From: Ciona intestinalis
Lineage: Eukaryota; Chordata; Ascidiacea; Phlebobranchia; Cionidae
Length of the DNA: 64,000 nucleotides
Assembly (NCBI RefSeq): GCF_000224145.3
Contig: NC_020166.2
Location: 217,888 to 281,887, forward strand
Reading direction: 5' to 3'
The position numbers and the translations under genes are program-made. Within the stretch, counting starts at the first letter, position 1. The number at the start of each line of letters is the position of its first letter. Below are positions 1-12,972 of the stretch, in pieces. A model generated the notes under the pieces. It was given only the letters and a program-made list of their open reading frames with translations. It was not told the origin of the DNA and did no database searches.

Positions 1-41
1 AAAAGGCCTGCATATTCTGCCACCCTATTTTTAGTGCTTAT

Positions 42-113
42 AATCTACCGCCAAATGGGACGAGAAAAAGGATGAAAATACATCCCATCTTACCCCACCC
101 TACCATATGTTAC
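42..113 (+). mobile_element. MITE right-end fragment with extra end repeats
   Basis: Right end ending CCCCACCCTACCATA; two more copies of the terminal block follow to about 170. The family is a ~195-bp element with inverted ends TAGTAGGGTGGGGAAGATGG, flanked by TA. The plus strand is taken as the one reading TTTAGCACATAATATCC after the left end. Confidence 0.7.
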
Positions 114-198
114 ATATCCCATCTTACCCCACCCTGCCATGGGTTACATGTCCCATCTTACCCCACTTTGTAATCTTTTCATCCTCCGTTCCCACCAG

Positions 199-3100
199 AT
201 GATGTTGTTGAAGACGAAGACGACTTGGACGACGACAACGAAGTCCCGTATCGAAGATATTCCTTGAGAACAAAGAGAGCACAACCTCACAGGCTTAATT
301 ACGGTAAAAAATTGTAACTAAAAATTTAAACTTATTTTTTAGCACACCTTATGGTATGAACTGTTTTATTAAATATATTAGTTTGGCAAGTTTGCCTTAT
401 CAATCTAAATGCTACTGTTTAAATACTCTAACCTAACACAGCCTCAAATCTGGTTTTCAAACCATTTTTTATCCATAATTCAGACTGTATTCTTAATGTT
501 ATGTCACTGTTTGAATACTCTGCCAACACAGGCTCAATTACGGTAAACAAATTGTTATTTTAACTGAAAGACGGGACATCTTTATCACATAATACCCAAA
601 TATCGTGTTTTAAACAATCAACAAGGGTCTATGGAAGTCGTGAGGATAAAGTTTAATAATTCTTTGATTGTTCTTTGTTTACCACCAAATTAGACGGGAA
701 ATTAGAATAAAAAGGTCTCACGTCTTATATAAGAAGATGTCGGTGGCAGTGCCACGGACTTAAATTCTTATAGCTGTATTCATTGTTGCCATTTGCCACC
801 GTAAATTTCGAGGTCCAATCATGGCTCCAAATTTACAATAATTATGTTACAGAATTGATCCGACAGCCTCGGAGAAACCAACGTACAATGTTCGACCAAC
901 TTCCAAGGTCTCCAGTGAGGAGGAAGAGAGTTTTCAACCAAGATCAACATAATCCAACATCACCGTATCAGAGCAGACACAGGAGGACTAATTCTCAGGT
1001 TTTGATAAATTTTCATTCATTTATCCTTGTGTTGCATGGTAACAAGTTACCACGTATGTAACTTATTTATCCTCGCATGGCGGGGCAATGACAGTCGTTA
1101 TAACACGGGTGTTCTGTTTCATACACCTCGTGCCAGCTTACAAGTTACCATGAATGTAACTTATTTATCCTCGCATGGCGGGACAACGACAGTCGTTATA
1201 ACACGGGTGTTCTGTTTCATACACCTTGTGCCCGCTTACTAGTTACCACGTATGCAACTTATTTATCCTCGCATGGCGGGACAACGACAGTCGTTATAGC
1301 ACGGGTGTTCTGTTTCATACACCTCATGCCCCTTTACTAGTTACCACATATGTAACTTATTTATTTTCGTATGGCGGGGCAACAACAGTCGTTATAACGC
1401 GGGTGTTCTGTTTCATAAACCTCGTGCCCGCTAATCTTGTCAGAAATTTGACACAAATCACTGTGCATACTGTTAACTGTTAAGGATCGCAGAAAATTTT
1501 TAAAGATTAAAAAAGGCTGAAAGCAAAAAGTTTGCGAAGCCTTGATGCTGGTTATTATGAGTCAGTTATCTTAAAAAAGTTGTCAGCCAGCAGTTACCAA
1601 AAAAGCAAAACAAATAAAACATGAAACAAATGATTTGCCTTTTTCTAAACTTCCATATTAATTCAGGTGAAAATTTTAAAGGTAAAAATTTTGGAAGCTT
1701 TTACGCTTGTTATTATGAGTCAGTTTTTTTTTAAATGTCATGATATATTTTTTCTTCTGTAGCAAAAATATGATTTGTCTTCTTCTAATCTTTCATATTA
1801 ATCCCAGGGAGCATCAAGCAGCGGTTCAACTTCGGCTTCCGATGACGAGAAGAAGTTTGAACGAAGAAAGAAAAGGAGCATGGCCAAAGCTAGGAACAAG
1901 TAAGTTCATATTATTATTTAACTACGTAAAAAAAATGCTAGTAAAGAATTCTTTTACACATTATCTGCCAAACACTAACCTCAATGTAATAATGGACACT
2001 AAAATATATTATACAATTCTTATGTAAAAATATATATAGTAGGGTGGGGAAGATGGGACACCTTTTCCATAATATCCAAATATACGGATCGTGTTTTAAT
2101 GCCGGTCCATGGGAGTCGTGAGGATATAGTTTTATAATTCTTGGAATGTTCTTTGTTTACTACTAAATGGTACGAGAAAGTAGACTCAAAAAGTGTCCCA
2201 TCTTCCCACACCCTACTGTATTATACAATTCCTATGTAAAATATATATTAATATTATACAATTGTTATGTAAACTATACAATTCCCAAATTACCCCCAGG
2301 TGCCTTCCCATGAACTTTTCCTCCAGTGAGCTTGCTACGCATGGGTTTGCGAGGGAACGAGAAAAAATCGGATCCTCGCTCGCTGATGTGGATCCAATGT
2401 CTCTCGATAAATCAGTGAGGAAACATAAACTTGTATTTTTAGCTTGGTTATGTCGTTATTTTTACATTAATTGTGTCGATATTTTTTCTTTCAAATAACT
2501 AGTAAGCAAACATAGATAATTCAGTGAAAAAAACATTTGTTTTTTAGATTTAAATTATGTTGCCAGTTTTACATTAGGTAATATTGTTTTTACCTTAATT
2601 TTGTTTTGTTTTTTACAATAGGTATTAATGAGTAAACTTTTAACTTTAATTACTACCAATAAAAAAACAAAACGTTTTTTTTACTTTATTTAAGTTTTTT
2701 TTATTATTAATTAATAATTTTTAAACAACTCAACTTTAATTACAGTTATACTATTATTTAACTTGTTTTTGTTGAAAATTCCTTGAATTAATTTACTTTT
2801 TTTTTGTTAGAAAAGTGGGATCAGATCGCTATCATTAAAATTATTTTTATCCTCTTTCTTGCACCTTACCCTACTACTGCATAACCTATTAAATCATTAA
2901 AATTAGAATTTTCTGCCGTATTTCATTAGAAAAATGAGGTTAAAGTATTTTAATTATTTAAAATAAATGTATTTTTTCCATCCAGGTTAAGTTCTCGTCG
3001 ATTGGCGGCCATAAACATCATATAAGGTCGCTGAAAGAGATGATCGTCTTCCCGTTAATTTATCCGGAAGTGTTCACCAAGTTCAGCATTGCCCCACCAA

Positions 3101-6100
3101 GGTAATGTTTTGTTTTAAAATAAAAAGGAACAATCTTTTTAGGCAACTAACTTATACAACACTACATTGGTAAAACTATACGTTAGTTAGTATGAAAGAA
3201 AATGCTTAAAATGATACTACCTGAAAGGTTCAGTATTTCGCTCTAAAATAAGAAGGTCGTTGCTTTTGTAGGTAACAACTTATGTAGCACAAACTTTTAT
3301 AAAACATAGATTATTAGTTGCTGTTGTTGAAACTAGTGAAGAATCTTCCAGTGCTTTATAGATTACGCTGTGGAAAGTTTTATGGGTTAGTATTAGGGGT
3401 TAGTGGTTAACAGATAACATTGGGAAGGATTAAGTATGAGCTGCATGCAGGAAATGTATACAATACCAACAAAACTGATATTTTGGTACAATGTGAAGAT
3501 TAGGCTAGTGGAAAGTGTTACAGGTTGGTAATTAGGTGTTAGTAGTTAGTAATGTTTAGTTCTTGCTATAAGTCGCGACATTGATATAACCTGTCTGATA
3601 AAACTTAATAAGCTTCATAAAATGTAAAATAACATCAACAAAATGATATTTCTGGCACTAATGGAGAATCCTCTAGTACGGTACAGATTAGGCTGGTGGA
3701 AAGTGTTAGAAGTTGGTAGTTAGGGATAAGCAGATAAAGTAGTGAAAGGATTCTTCACTTACTCTAACATGTATTAAAAAAACTATAAGTCTCTTTGTAG
3801 GGGTTGCATCATGTTGTATTTTAGACTGTATTTAGCAGATACCGGTATGAAAAAGGCACTCGTGTTCCCCAAAGCGCGACGGGCTTGACGGGCTGCTACA
3901 AATTAGTACAAAACAAATTTATCAATGAGCAATACATTCTGACAGTTTCTTTCCGTAGTTTACGAGAATCTTCCAACTTCATAAGCACTAGATCAGGGTT
4001 AGATTCGCGTTATTTATCCATGTTATTTCCCCACAGAGGTTGTTTATTCTATGGACCACCGGGCACAGGGAAGACACTGATGGCACGAGCGCTTGCAAAT
4101 GAATGCTCAACTGATGACAAGAAAGTTGCTTTCTTTATGAGAAAGGGTGCGGACTGCTTGAGTAAATGGGTGGGCGAGTCAGAACGACAACTAAGGCTGT
4201 TGTTTGACCAAGTGAGTTGTATTATATTGTTTCCTAGAGATTAGAAGTAAGGTGTTGTGTTCTATTTTATATGGTTGAGGTCCTACAGTGAGGCACGCCA
4301 TGGGACTTGGAATTTATGCCAGAGTTGGCTTATTGCCCCAACATTGTATATGTACATTCTATTCTATATGGGTGAGGTCCTACAGTGTAGCACACCATGG
4401 GACCTTGGGATTTAGGCCAGGGTCGGTCCATTACCCCAACATTGTATATGCACATTCTATTCTGTATGGGTGAGGTCTTATAGTGAGGCACGTCATGGGA
4501 CTTGGAATTTATGCCAGAGTTGGCCTATTACCCCAACATTGTATATGCACATTCTATTCTATATAGGTGATGTCTTATGGTGAGGCATGCAATGAAAGTT
4601 AGTCGTCTTGGGCTAGTGGTAAAAAAAAAGTTGTTTTTTTATTTTTATGTGAAAACAATACTTCAAAATATTGTATTATACTTCACTCTGCCATACAAAT
4701 GTTTTGTCTTCATTCGGCAAGACTTTATTGGAACATATACCCGTAGGCGCCAAACCTGGGGTGGCAGGGTGGGCAGGCCTACCCCAGAATTTTCTACACT
4801 GCATTAATCAGTAAACATTGCAACCAATAAGTTAGATTTGTTTCACAGGATTGTGTGTCTAACTATCCCTGCCTCCCCTGTGTTTTGAAATTAGCGCATA
4901 TAACCCCAACACCCCAATGTTTATTTACCAACATTTACATTACAGGCCTACCAGATGAGACCTTCCATCATTTTCTTTGATGAGATAGATGGTTTGGCCC
5001 CGGTAAGATCATCGAGACAAGATCAAATCCATTCCTCCATCGTGTCCACTCTACTTGCCCTCATGGATGGTTTGGATAGTCGCGGTGAAATTGTTGTTAT
5101 CGGTAAGTTATATAGTAGAGAGGGAAAAGATGGAACACTCGCACATAATATCAAAAAAATATCCTGATCGTGTTTTAAACATTAACAATGGTCTATGGAA
5201 GTCGTGAAGATACGGTTTTATAATTCTTCGAATGTTCTTTGTTAACTACTAAATTGGGCTAGAAAATAGCGTTAAAAGGTGTCCCATCTTTCCCCAACCT
5301 ACTATAAGTATTTCAGTTTGAATGAATGAATGGGTGTAAGAGTGTGGTTAACCATGCAAGTGTATTAAGTTCTAGTTGAATTAGGAGACTGACGATGCCA
5401 TTTTGACAAAATATAAATCTTTTTTTTATTATACAATTGGTTGGACTTGATTTTTGTCTGATACGTGTTCGTAGCATCTAAAATGTGAAGGTCCAAGGGT
5501 GGAGTGGAGGAAGCATAACAAAATAAGGGGGTTGTGAAAGTTTTCTGAATAATTTTAAACCTTAACCTTCTTTCACTGCAAACGCCCCCTTTTTTACACA
5601 TTGGAGTACTTATGTATAAAAAGAAATACCCCAGTGGGTATTAGATAGCTCCCAAGTGGTAATGGGCAACTGTGTGTATAATAATAAACGACTAAACTCT
5701 TCTGAAACTCCGTTACTTTCCAAACAGGCGCTACAAACCGAATCGATTCCATCGACCCTGCATTGCGACGACCGGGAAGATTTGATCGTGAATTTCTTTT
5801 TCCCCTCCCGGATAAAAAGTCCCGCCACGATATATTGAAGATACACACGAGTAAATGGGATCCTCCTTTGTCTTCCAACTTTATTGAGACAATCGCTGAG
5901 AAAACTGTTGGTTATTGTGGAGCTGACCTCAAAGTAAGAGTAATTGCTACCACCAGCCATGATGTCATTTTGTAACTGCTTTTGCAGTGAATGTTTTAGT
6001 CTGTGGTTGGTAAGGCAATGACAGTCGTTATAACACGGGTGTTCTGTTTCATACCCCTTGTGCCCGCTTACAAGTTACCACGTATGTAACTTATTTATCC

Positions 6101-9100
6101 TCTCGTGGCGGGGCAATGACAGTCGTTATAACACGGGTGTTCTGTTTCATACCCCTTGTGCCCGCTTACAAGTTACCACGTATGTAACTTATTTATCCTC
6201 TCGTGGCGGGGCAACGGCAGTCGTTATAACACGGGTGTTCTGTTTTATACACCTCAGGCCCGCTTATGAGTTACCACGTATGTAACTTTCTATCCTCGCG
6301 TGGTGGGGCAATGACAGTCGTTATAACACGGGTGTTCTGTTTTATACACCTCAGGCCCGCTTATGAGTTACCACGTATGTAACTTTCTATCCTCGCGTGG
6401 TGGGGCAATGACAGTCGTTATAACACGGGTGTTCTGTTTCATACACCTCCTGCCTGCTAACAAGTTACCACGTACGTAACTTATTTATCCTCACATGGCG
6501 GGGCAAAGACAGTCGTTATAACACGGGTGTTCTGTTTCACACCTTGGCCCGCTTATGAGTTACCATGAAATAACGTTACAAATTTAACCACGGCCTCTCA
6601 TTTATACAGCCTAAGTATACGGTTGGATAATTGTGTGAATGTTCTTTGTTTACTACGAAATGGGAGGATAAAAAGAATGAAAGCATGTCCCATCTTTCCC
6701 CACCCTACTATATTTACATGTCCTATCTCACCCCACCCTACTAATCTTATTTATCATTCACCTTCACCACACCACAGGCATTATGCACCGAAGCCACATT
6801 AAATGCATTACGCAAGTCCTTCCCACAAATATACGCAACTAACGATAAACTCAAGTTCGATGTCGATAAAATTAAGATCGGACCGAATAATTTCTACAGA
6901 GCTATGAAGGTACGCAAGTTTTACATTTTTATTTTTATTTTATTACCATTTTCTCTCTTTTTTACCAAGTTTTGTATATAAAAAGAAGTTGATGTGATGG
7001 GAAACTATGGTCTAAATCTCAGGTCCCGTGGCGTGCCTCAATGTAGGACCTCACCCATATAAAATAGAATGTGCATATACAATGTTGGGGTAATGGGCCA
7101 ACTTTGGCCTAAATCCCAGGTCCCATGGCGTGCCTCACTGTAGGACCTCACCCATATAAAATAGAATGTGCATATACAATGTTGGGGTAATGGGCCAACT
7201 CTGGTCTAAACCCCAGGTCCCATGGCGTGCCTCACTGTAGGACCTCACCCATATAAAGTAGAATGTGCATATACAATGTTGGGGTAATGGGCCAACTTTG
7301 GCCTAAATCCCAGGTCCCATGGCGTGCCTCACTGTAGGACCTCACCCATATAAAATAGAATGTGCATATACAATGTTGGGGTAATGGGCCAACTCTGGTC
7401 TAAACCCCAGGTCCCATGGCGTGCCTCACTGTAGGACCTCACCCATATAGAGTAGAATGTGCATATACAATGTTGGGGTAATGGGCCAACTCTGGCCTAA
7501 ATCCCAGGTCCCATGGCGTGCTTCACTGTAGGACCTCACCCATATAGAATAGAATGTGCATATACAATGTTGGGGTAATGGGCCAACTTTGGTCTAAATC
7601 CCAGGTCCCATAGCGTGCCTCACTGTAGGACCTCACCCATATAGAATAGAATGTGTATATACAATGTTGGGGTAACGGGCCAACTCTTTCCTAAATCCTA
7701 TTTTCCATGCCATAGAATCTCAACTTTATAGATATTTGTAAATTATTGTAAAGTAATTAGGTTACTGTTACATCTATTCAAACTGTAACGGCATTTACCC
7801 CATACTAACTATATTACCTACGTCCTATGATATTCCCATAGTATTGTCACAACAGCACAGTATTNNNNNNNNNNNNNNNNNNNNNNNNNNNNNNNNNNNN
7901 NNNNNNNNNNNNNNNNNNNNNNNNNNNNNNNNNNNNNNNNNNNNNNNNNNNNNNNNNNNNNNNNNNNNNNNNNNNNNNNNNNNNNNNNNNNNNNNNNNNN
8001 NNNNNNNNNNNNNNNNNNNNNNNNNNNNNNNNNNNNNNNNNNNNNNNNNNNNNNNNNNNNNNNNNNNNNNNNNNNNNNNNNNNNNNNNNNNNNNNNNNNN
8101 NNNNNNNNNNNNNNNNNNNNNNNNNNNNNNNNNNNNNNNNNNNNNNNNNNNNNNNNNNNNNNNNNNNNNNNNNNNNNNNNNNNNNNNNNNNNNNNNNNNN
8201 NNNNNNNNNNNNNNNNNNNNNNNNNNNNNNNNNNNNNNNNNNNNNNNNNNNNNNNNNNNNNNNNNNNNNNNNNNNNNNNNNNNNNNNNNNNNNNNNNNNN
8301 NNNNNNNNNNNNNNNNNNNNNNNNNNNNNNNNNNNNNNNNNNNNNNNNNNNNNNNNNNNNNNNNGAACTTGAGTCACAAAATTTGAGAGTCACAAAATTT
8401 CAGAGTCACAAAATTTTAAAGTCACAAAATGTTAAAGTCACAAAATTTTAAAGTCACAAAATTTTAGAGTCACAAAACTTGAGTCACAAAATTTTAGAGT
8501 CACAAAATTTTAAAGTCACAAAATTTTAGAGTCACAAAATTTTAAAGTCACAAAAGTTAAGGTCACAAGTAGTTTCACAGCCAGAAAAAATTAGGATGTC
8601 GGTTTTCAGTTGAAAAAAAACAGCTGGGCAAAAAGAATATCAAAAGTTATAATAAATAATTCTCAAAACCCCAGGTGTTTTTGAAACCAGTCGATTTGGA
8701 AGAAGTTCCGGACTATGCGGATGTCATCGAAAACCCAATGGATATTTCTACAATGATGAATAAAATAGACCAACATAGATATCAAAACGTGGCGTTATTC
8801 TTGCATGACATTGGTCTAGTGTGCAGCAATGCGTTGGAATATAACCCAGACTTGTGCGCAGAAGGTAACGATAGAATTTATACAAAAAATTTCATAATTT
8901 TCACTAATTTATGTGGCTTAAATATAATTTCGCTGGAATTTGTACTAACAATTTTGTAAATTTTTAGAAAAATTTATATCATTTAAATAACTTTAATACA
9001 ATTACGTTACGTTGTCATTTATACTAAAAACAATTTCTATTATCCAAATCCAACACATGTTAAGCTTTTATGGCAAGGCCACCAAATTTTTAGAAAAAAT

Positions 9101-12100
9101 ATTCTATAAAATAAAGAAAAATATTTTATTTTAAAAATACAACAAATTTTCTTTAAAAAAACACGGAATATTTATTTCATAAAAATGTTTAAGAAAGCCT
9201 ATATATATTTTTTTTTAAATAAGAAAACGATTTCATTTAAACAATTTTTCTTAAAAAACAGAATGTTTATTCCATAAAAAAATTTAAAAAATCTGTTAAA
9301 TTTTTTTAATACTTCAGATAAATCAATTCGGCACCGTGCGTGTCTGCTGCGCGATATGGCGCACGCCATCGTAGAGGAAGACCTCGATCCCAACTTTGAG
9401 AGGAAATGTAACGAAGTTATTGAGGCACAAAAACGAAGGAAAGCAAACCCGAACAAGTTCGCTCCTTCGTATTATAATGTATTGCCCAAGCAGAAGAGGA
9501 TGGAAAATAATGAAGGTGATTGTTAATGATGTGTGTTGAACATTGGGGACGACAGTCGTTATAACACGGGTGTTCGGTTTCATACACCTGGTGTCTGCTT
9601 ACGAGTTACCACGTATGTAACTTATTTATCCTCGCATGGCGGGGTAATAACAGTCATTATAACGCGGGTGTTCTGTTTCATACACCTCGGTGTTCTGTTT
9701 CATACACCTCGTGTCTGCTTATGAGTTGACACGTTTGTAACTTAGTGGGAAATTGTTTGTTATGTATGGTCAACAATTTGGACAACCCATTAGTGACCAC
9801 TGGGTTGGAACAATTTCCGTTAAGTGTCTTGCCCAAGGAGACACATACGCCTACAATAGTAGCAGCGGCAAGCTTCGAACCTGGTATCTTTTGTTTATAA
9901 AGTGAGCGCCCAACCACTGCACTACGACCTTGTTCAATATTATTGTCACAATCATGTATTTTCAATGTCATCCTAACCAGATACCACGTACAAGAAGTCA
10001 GGGGTGTTTATTCTCTTTAACAATAAGTTACAGTGTTTATGAATTGTGATGTTGAGTTCATGAGTTAAGATTTGACATTCATCAATTTTGTTCCACAGCC
10101 ACAATCCTCCAGGAAGCCACCGTCGTGTTAGAAGATCACATGAAAGCGACTCCCACTAAATCTTCGGCTGTTAAAAAGAGGACGAGACGTAGAAATAAGT
10201 GGGCGTGCGGGATGCTGAGTAAAAAGAAAAGACCAAAGGTGAAATATACATTGTGTGTTGGGGGACAATGCTGGCTTTAATATCAGACCTCACCCATATA
10301 GAGTAGAATGTGCATGTACAATGTTGGGGTAATGGGCAACTCTGGTCTAAATCCTAGGTCCCATGGCATGCCTCACTGTAGGACCTCACCCATATAGAAT
10401 AGAATGTGCATATACAATGTTGGGGTATTTGGCCAACTCTGTCCTAAACCCCAGGCCCCATGGCGTGTCTCACTGTAGGACCTCACCCATATAAAATAGA
10501 ATGTGCATATACAATGTTGGGGTAATGGGCCAACTCTGGTCTAAATCCCAGGTCCCATGGCGTGCCTCACTGTAGGACCTTACCCATATAGAATAACATG
10601 TGCATATACAATGTTTCGGGTAATTTCTTTATTCATTTAAAATATACATTTATAATCAAAAGTTATTCCAAAGTTTGACATGCATGTGATATTAAAAAGC
10701 AACGGAAATTGTAAAATGTTAAAAAATTACTCAAAAGCAACATTATTTCTACTTAGTTACACATGCATGTGTATCTGAAAAATAAAACGTGGGAAATACA
10801 TTGTGTTTTATGCGACATAAAGATTTTATGTTTGTGCAATATCCCACGTACATTTATAATACAAAAGTTATTCCATAGCTCGACATGCATGTGAGGGACG
10901 ACCCGGAAACGAACGGGGTCATCAGCACGGAAGACGAGGAAAGCAACGATGTGTCCTCCTCCAAGAGCAGCACAAAGATGGAGGTGCAGAATGGGATAAA
11001 GAGTCGTAGTCTCTCCCCTGGGGAGGAGAAGAATGCGGGATCAGAATCTTCCCCAAAGATCATCTCGTCGGATGAGAATCCTGCAAACACTGAGGATGAA
11101 AATCTTCCGAGCGCTAATCAGGACGATGGTTGGTTTTCGAGATCGAAAAAGTTGGCATATGAAAAGGATGCGGGGTCAGAATCCTCCACAAAGATGATCT
11201 TCCCCGACCTCCCAACCGCCGAGGATGATCTGATTGTTTGTAAGATCAACGACGAGCATCCTCCGGACTCCGCGTTCCACCAGATGATGGGGGAAGATGA
11301 AATGATGGAGAACGAGGTTTCTTCCGATGCCAACATCGATCTTTGTGAGGAGGATGAGGATAAATCAGGTGGATGTTAAATTTATTTTCTTATTAATTTA
11401 TTTATGAATTTTTTTATGTGAATTTTTTTCTAACTAATATTTTTTCAGGTAGATTATTATTTCTTTTAATCTATTTTTAAAGTTATATTTCATGGGATTT
11501 TTTGGTTTCTTCATGAAAATTATTTTTTATGTAAATTTTTTTAAATGTTTGAAATTTTACATAGAAATTATTTTTATACTATTTAAGTTCCATAAAAAAT
11601 AATTTTGTTAAACCGTCATTTATTTAATCTACTATATATCTGTCATCAGACACTGAAGAAGTTTCCAACAAAATGGAAAAGGTTGACGATCCGGATGAAA
11701 CCAGTCGTACACGAACACCGTCATTATGCGACGTCCCAACAAATGAAACCTCAAGTCAACCATTAATTGTCGATACTTTGAGACTTAATCAACTGCTAGA
11801 ATACACTGTGAAGGTTCGTAGTTGTGTTTAAATGGAGTTTTACATCTTGGTTTAAGAGTTAATTTGTTATTTAATATTTTGTCCGGTGCCGTGGCGTAGT
11901 GGTTAGCGCGCCTGCCTGTAACCCAGAGGTAATGGGTTCAAGGCTCGACGCTGCTACCATTGTGGTCGTTTGTGTCCTTGGGCAAGACACTTAAAGCCAA
12001 TTGCTCCAACNNNNNNNNNNNNNNNNNNNNNNNNNNNNNNNNNNNNNNNNNNNNNNNNNNNNNNNNNNNNNNNNNNNNNNNNNNNNNNNNNNNNNNNNNN

Positions 12101-12873
12101 NNNNNNNNNNNNNNNNNNNNNNNNNNNNNNNNNNNNNNNNNNNNNNNNNNNNNNNNNNNNNNNNNNNNNNNNNNNNNNNNNNNNNNNNNNNNNAAGTTTA
12201 CATTGGGATTTAGGTTTACATTGTAGGTGCGTGGTTTGACTTGTTTTGTGTTTAAATGGTGTTTTACATTTTGATTTAAGATTGTTATTTAATACATAAA
12301 TACATGCATAAAAATTAAATACATAGGCACATACATAGTTCATACATACATATATACATATATGTACGTATTTAAAACATAGATTGAAGATTTAATCGTG
12401 GTATTGGTTGCTCTAACTTGGTAAAATGTTGATATGTCGAAAAAAAGAAAAATAAAAATATTTTTTTCTGAAACAAAAATTTGATTTTTCAGAAACAAAA
12501 CAAAAAAGTTTTTTTTCCTGCAGGTCACATCAAAGTTAGACATAGCTGATCTAGAACGTTTGTATTCGATCCTTACAAGGAGTATCTACAAACACAGACA
12601 TCAATACGATAAGACTCAACTGGTACAAGTAAGTAAATACAAAATACTCTACAATAGAAAATATAAATAAAATTTTTTTTGTCATATTTTGTCCAGTTTT
12701 TCTATACGTTCATGTTTTTTTAATTTTTTTTGTCCAGTTCTTTTTTATTTTATTAATAAACTTTGTCCACCATATTAATTTGCACTTTTAAACCCTTTTT
12801 TTCCTAGGATTTACAAAACGAAGTTATTCAGTTCATGTCATCAGTGCCTGGTGACGCCTCAATCATTTCATAG
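199..12873 (+). CDS. ATAD2: ATAD2/ATAD2B-type AAA ATPase with bromodomain (5' end outside window)
   Basis: Chromatin-bound AAA ATPase that reads acetylated histones. Sixteen phase-consistent exons are visible: 199-303, 853-998, 1808-1899, 2300-2414, 2986-3101, 4037-4211, 4946-5102, 5728-5933, 6778-6909, 8675-8864, 9318-9515, 10099-10238, 10879-11368, 11650-11813, 12524-12628, 12808-12873 (TAG). An acidic stretch and [10 protein letters not shown] come first, then [12 protein letters not shown]. The first AAA domain follows: Walker A GPPGTGKT at 4053-4076, Walker [10 protein letters not shown] near 4966-4990, and the [10 protein letters not shown] sensor region. The bromodomain (8675 onward) contains EVPDYADVI and the acetyl-lysine Asn in [10 protein letters not shown]. 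Then come [12 protein letters not shown], a basic stretch, a large acidic exon and the conserved tail [14 protein letters not shown]. The second AAA domain and the start of the bromodomain (about 230 residues in the human protein) are absent between 6909 and 8675, where a 500-N gap sits. The start codon lies upstream of base 1. From memory of human ATAD2 the order is collinear. Confidence 0.93.
570..735 (+). mobile_element. MITE, left end eroded
   Basis: Diverged copy in an ATAD2 intron. Confidence 0.7.
1030..1436 (-). repeat. SINE-tail tandem array (~4 units of 98 bp)
   Basis: Each unit contains CGACAGTCGTTATAACACGG, with spacing of 98 bases between equivalent points (1042, 1140, 1238, 1336). 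The same unit forms the 3' tail of the tRNA-headed SINEs below; strand is given relative to that head. Confidence 0.85.
2036..2215 (+). mobile_element. MITE, both ends present
   Basis: Ends TAGTAGGGTGGGGAAG and CCACACCCTACT. Confidence 0.9.
4265..4620 (-). repeat. 97-bp tandem repeat family (~3 units)
   Basis: The unit carries CCCCAACATTGTATATGCAC and CATGGGACTTGG-type blocks. It is unrelated in sequence to the SINE tail; strand is relative to the array at 7010. Confidence 0.8.
4728..4806 (+). repeat. Dispersed repeat shared with 55905-55980
   Basis: Contains GGCGCCAAACCTGGGGTGGC; the same block occurs reverse-complemented at 55920-55972. Nature unknown. Confidence 0.7.
5109..5303 (+). mobile_element. 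MITE beginning 6 bases after an ATAD2 exon
   Basis: The left end starts almost at the donor of exon 4946-5102, yet the GTAAG site is kept. Confidence 0.85.
6005..6575 (-). repeat. SINE-tail tandem array (~6 units)
   Basis: Head-to-tail units in the ATAD2 intron after exon 5728-5933; the middle units are almost identical, implying recent expansion. Confidence 0.85.
6615..6752 (+). mobile_element. MITE right half with duplicated end
   Basis: The right-end block occurs twice (near 6695 and 6733). Confidence 0.65.
7010..7715 (+). repeat. 97-bp tandem array (~7 units)
   Basis: The shared block GGTCCCATGGCGTGCCTCA recurs at 7119 and 7216, with a one-base variant at 7022, so the unit is 97 bases. 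It abuts the 500-N gap region of ATAD2. Confidence 0.9.
7865..8364. other. Assembly gap (500 N)
   Basis: The round size suggests a nominal gap of unknown true length. It lies between ATAD2 exons 6778-6909 and 8675-8864 and next to a short tandem array, and probably hides the exons for the second AAA domain. Confidence 0.95.
8372..8571 (+). repeat. Short tandem repeat, ~17-bp AGTCACAAAATTTTAA unit
   Basis: About 12 imperfect units immediately after the 500-N gap, likely the reason for the gap. Confidence 0.9.
9533..9931 (-). repeat. Full-length tRNA-derived SINE with two tail units
   Basis: Read on the minus strand: tRNA-like head near 9880-9931, body with CTTGGGCAAGACACTTAACG-type sequence, then tail units. 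Confidence 0.8.
10280..10625 (+). repeat. 97-bp tandem array (~3.5 units)
   Basis: In the ATAD2 intron before the acidic exon. Confidence 0.85.
10879..11368 (+). CDS. ATAD2: Large acidic exon of the ATAD2-like gene
   Basis: This 490-nt internal exon encodes a Ser/Asp/Glu-rich low-complexity segment between the basic [15 protein letters not shown] stretch and the C-terminal domain. It holds two related blocks, [15 protein letters not shown] and [14 protein letters not shown], so part of it looks internally duplicated. It is phase 0 at the start and phase 1 at the end, matching its neighbours. It could be mistaken for a stand-alone gene because an ATG occurs at 10885, but the acceptor at 10877-10878 and the donor at 11369 fit the surrounding gene. 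The equivalent vertebrate region is also acidic and poorly conserved. Confidence 0.75.
11882..12010 (+). repeat. SINE head (tRNA-like), cut by gap
   Basis: Contains a Pol III A-box-like GTGGCGTAGTGGTTAGCGCG and a B-box-like GGGTTCAAGGC. This is the clearest view of the tRNA-derived part. Confidence 0.85.
12011..12193. other. Assembly gap (183 N) inside a SINE
   Basis: The N run begins right after a tRNA-like SINE head in an ATAD2 intron. The rest of that SINE is presumably in the gap. Confidence 0.95.
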
Positions 12874-12972
12874 AATGCAGAAACCGTTATTGTGTAGAAA
12901 CATTAGTTCCTGTTCTAAAGCTGCCATCTCCATAGCTTTATAATTGAAAGTACAATGCCTATGTTTGCTGTT

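Noticed and set aside
1027..1483. Repeated peptide frames ([25 protein letters not shown]) in many places
   Set aside because: They are translations of the 98-bp SINE-tail unit, whose length is close to a multiple of three for stretches. They occur in introns on both strands and are not proteins.
7010..7715. Regular repeats resembling a CRISPR array
   Set aside because: The whole 97-bp unit is repeated without unique spacers, in an animal intron.
10885..11379. Stand-alone acidic protein gene
   Set aside because: The frame is continuous with the ATAD2 exons through in-phase splice sites at 10879 and 11368.
11882..12010. tRNA gene
   Set aside because: The tRNA-like part has A- and B-box sequences but belongs to a dispersed SINE that continues into body and tail, and no good cloverleaf is evident.
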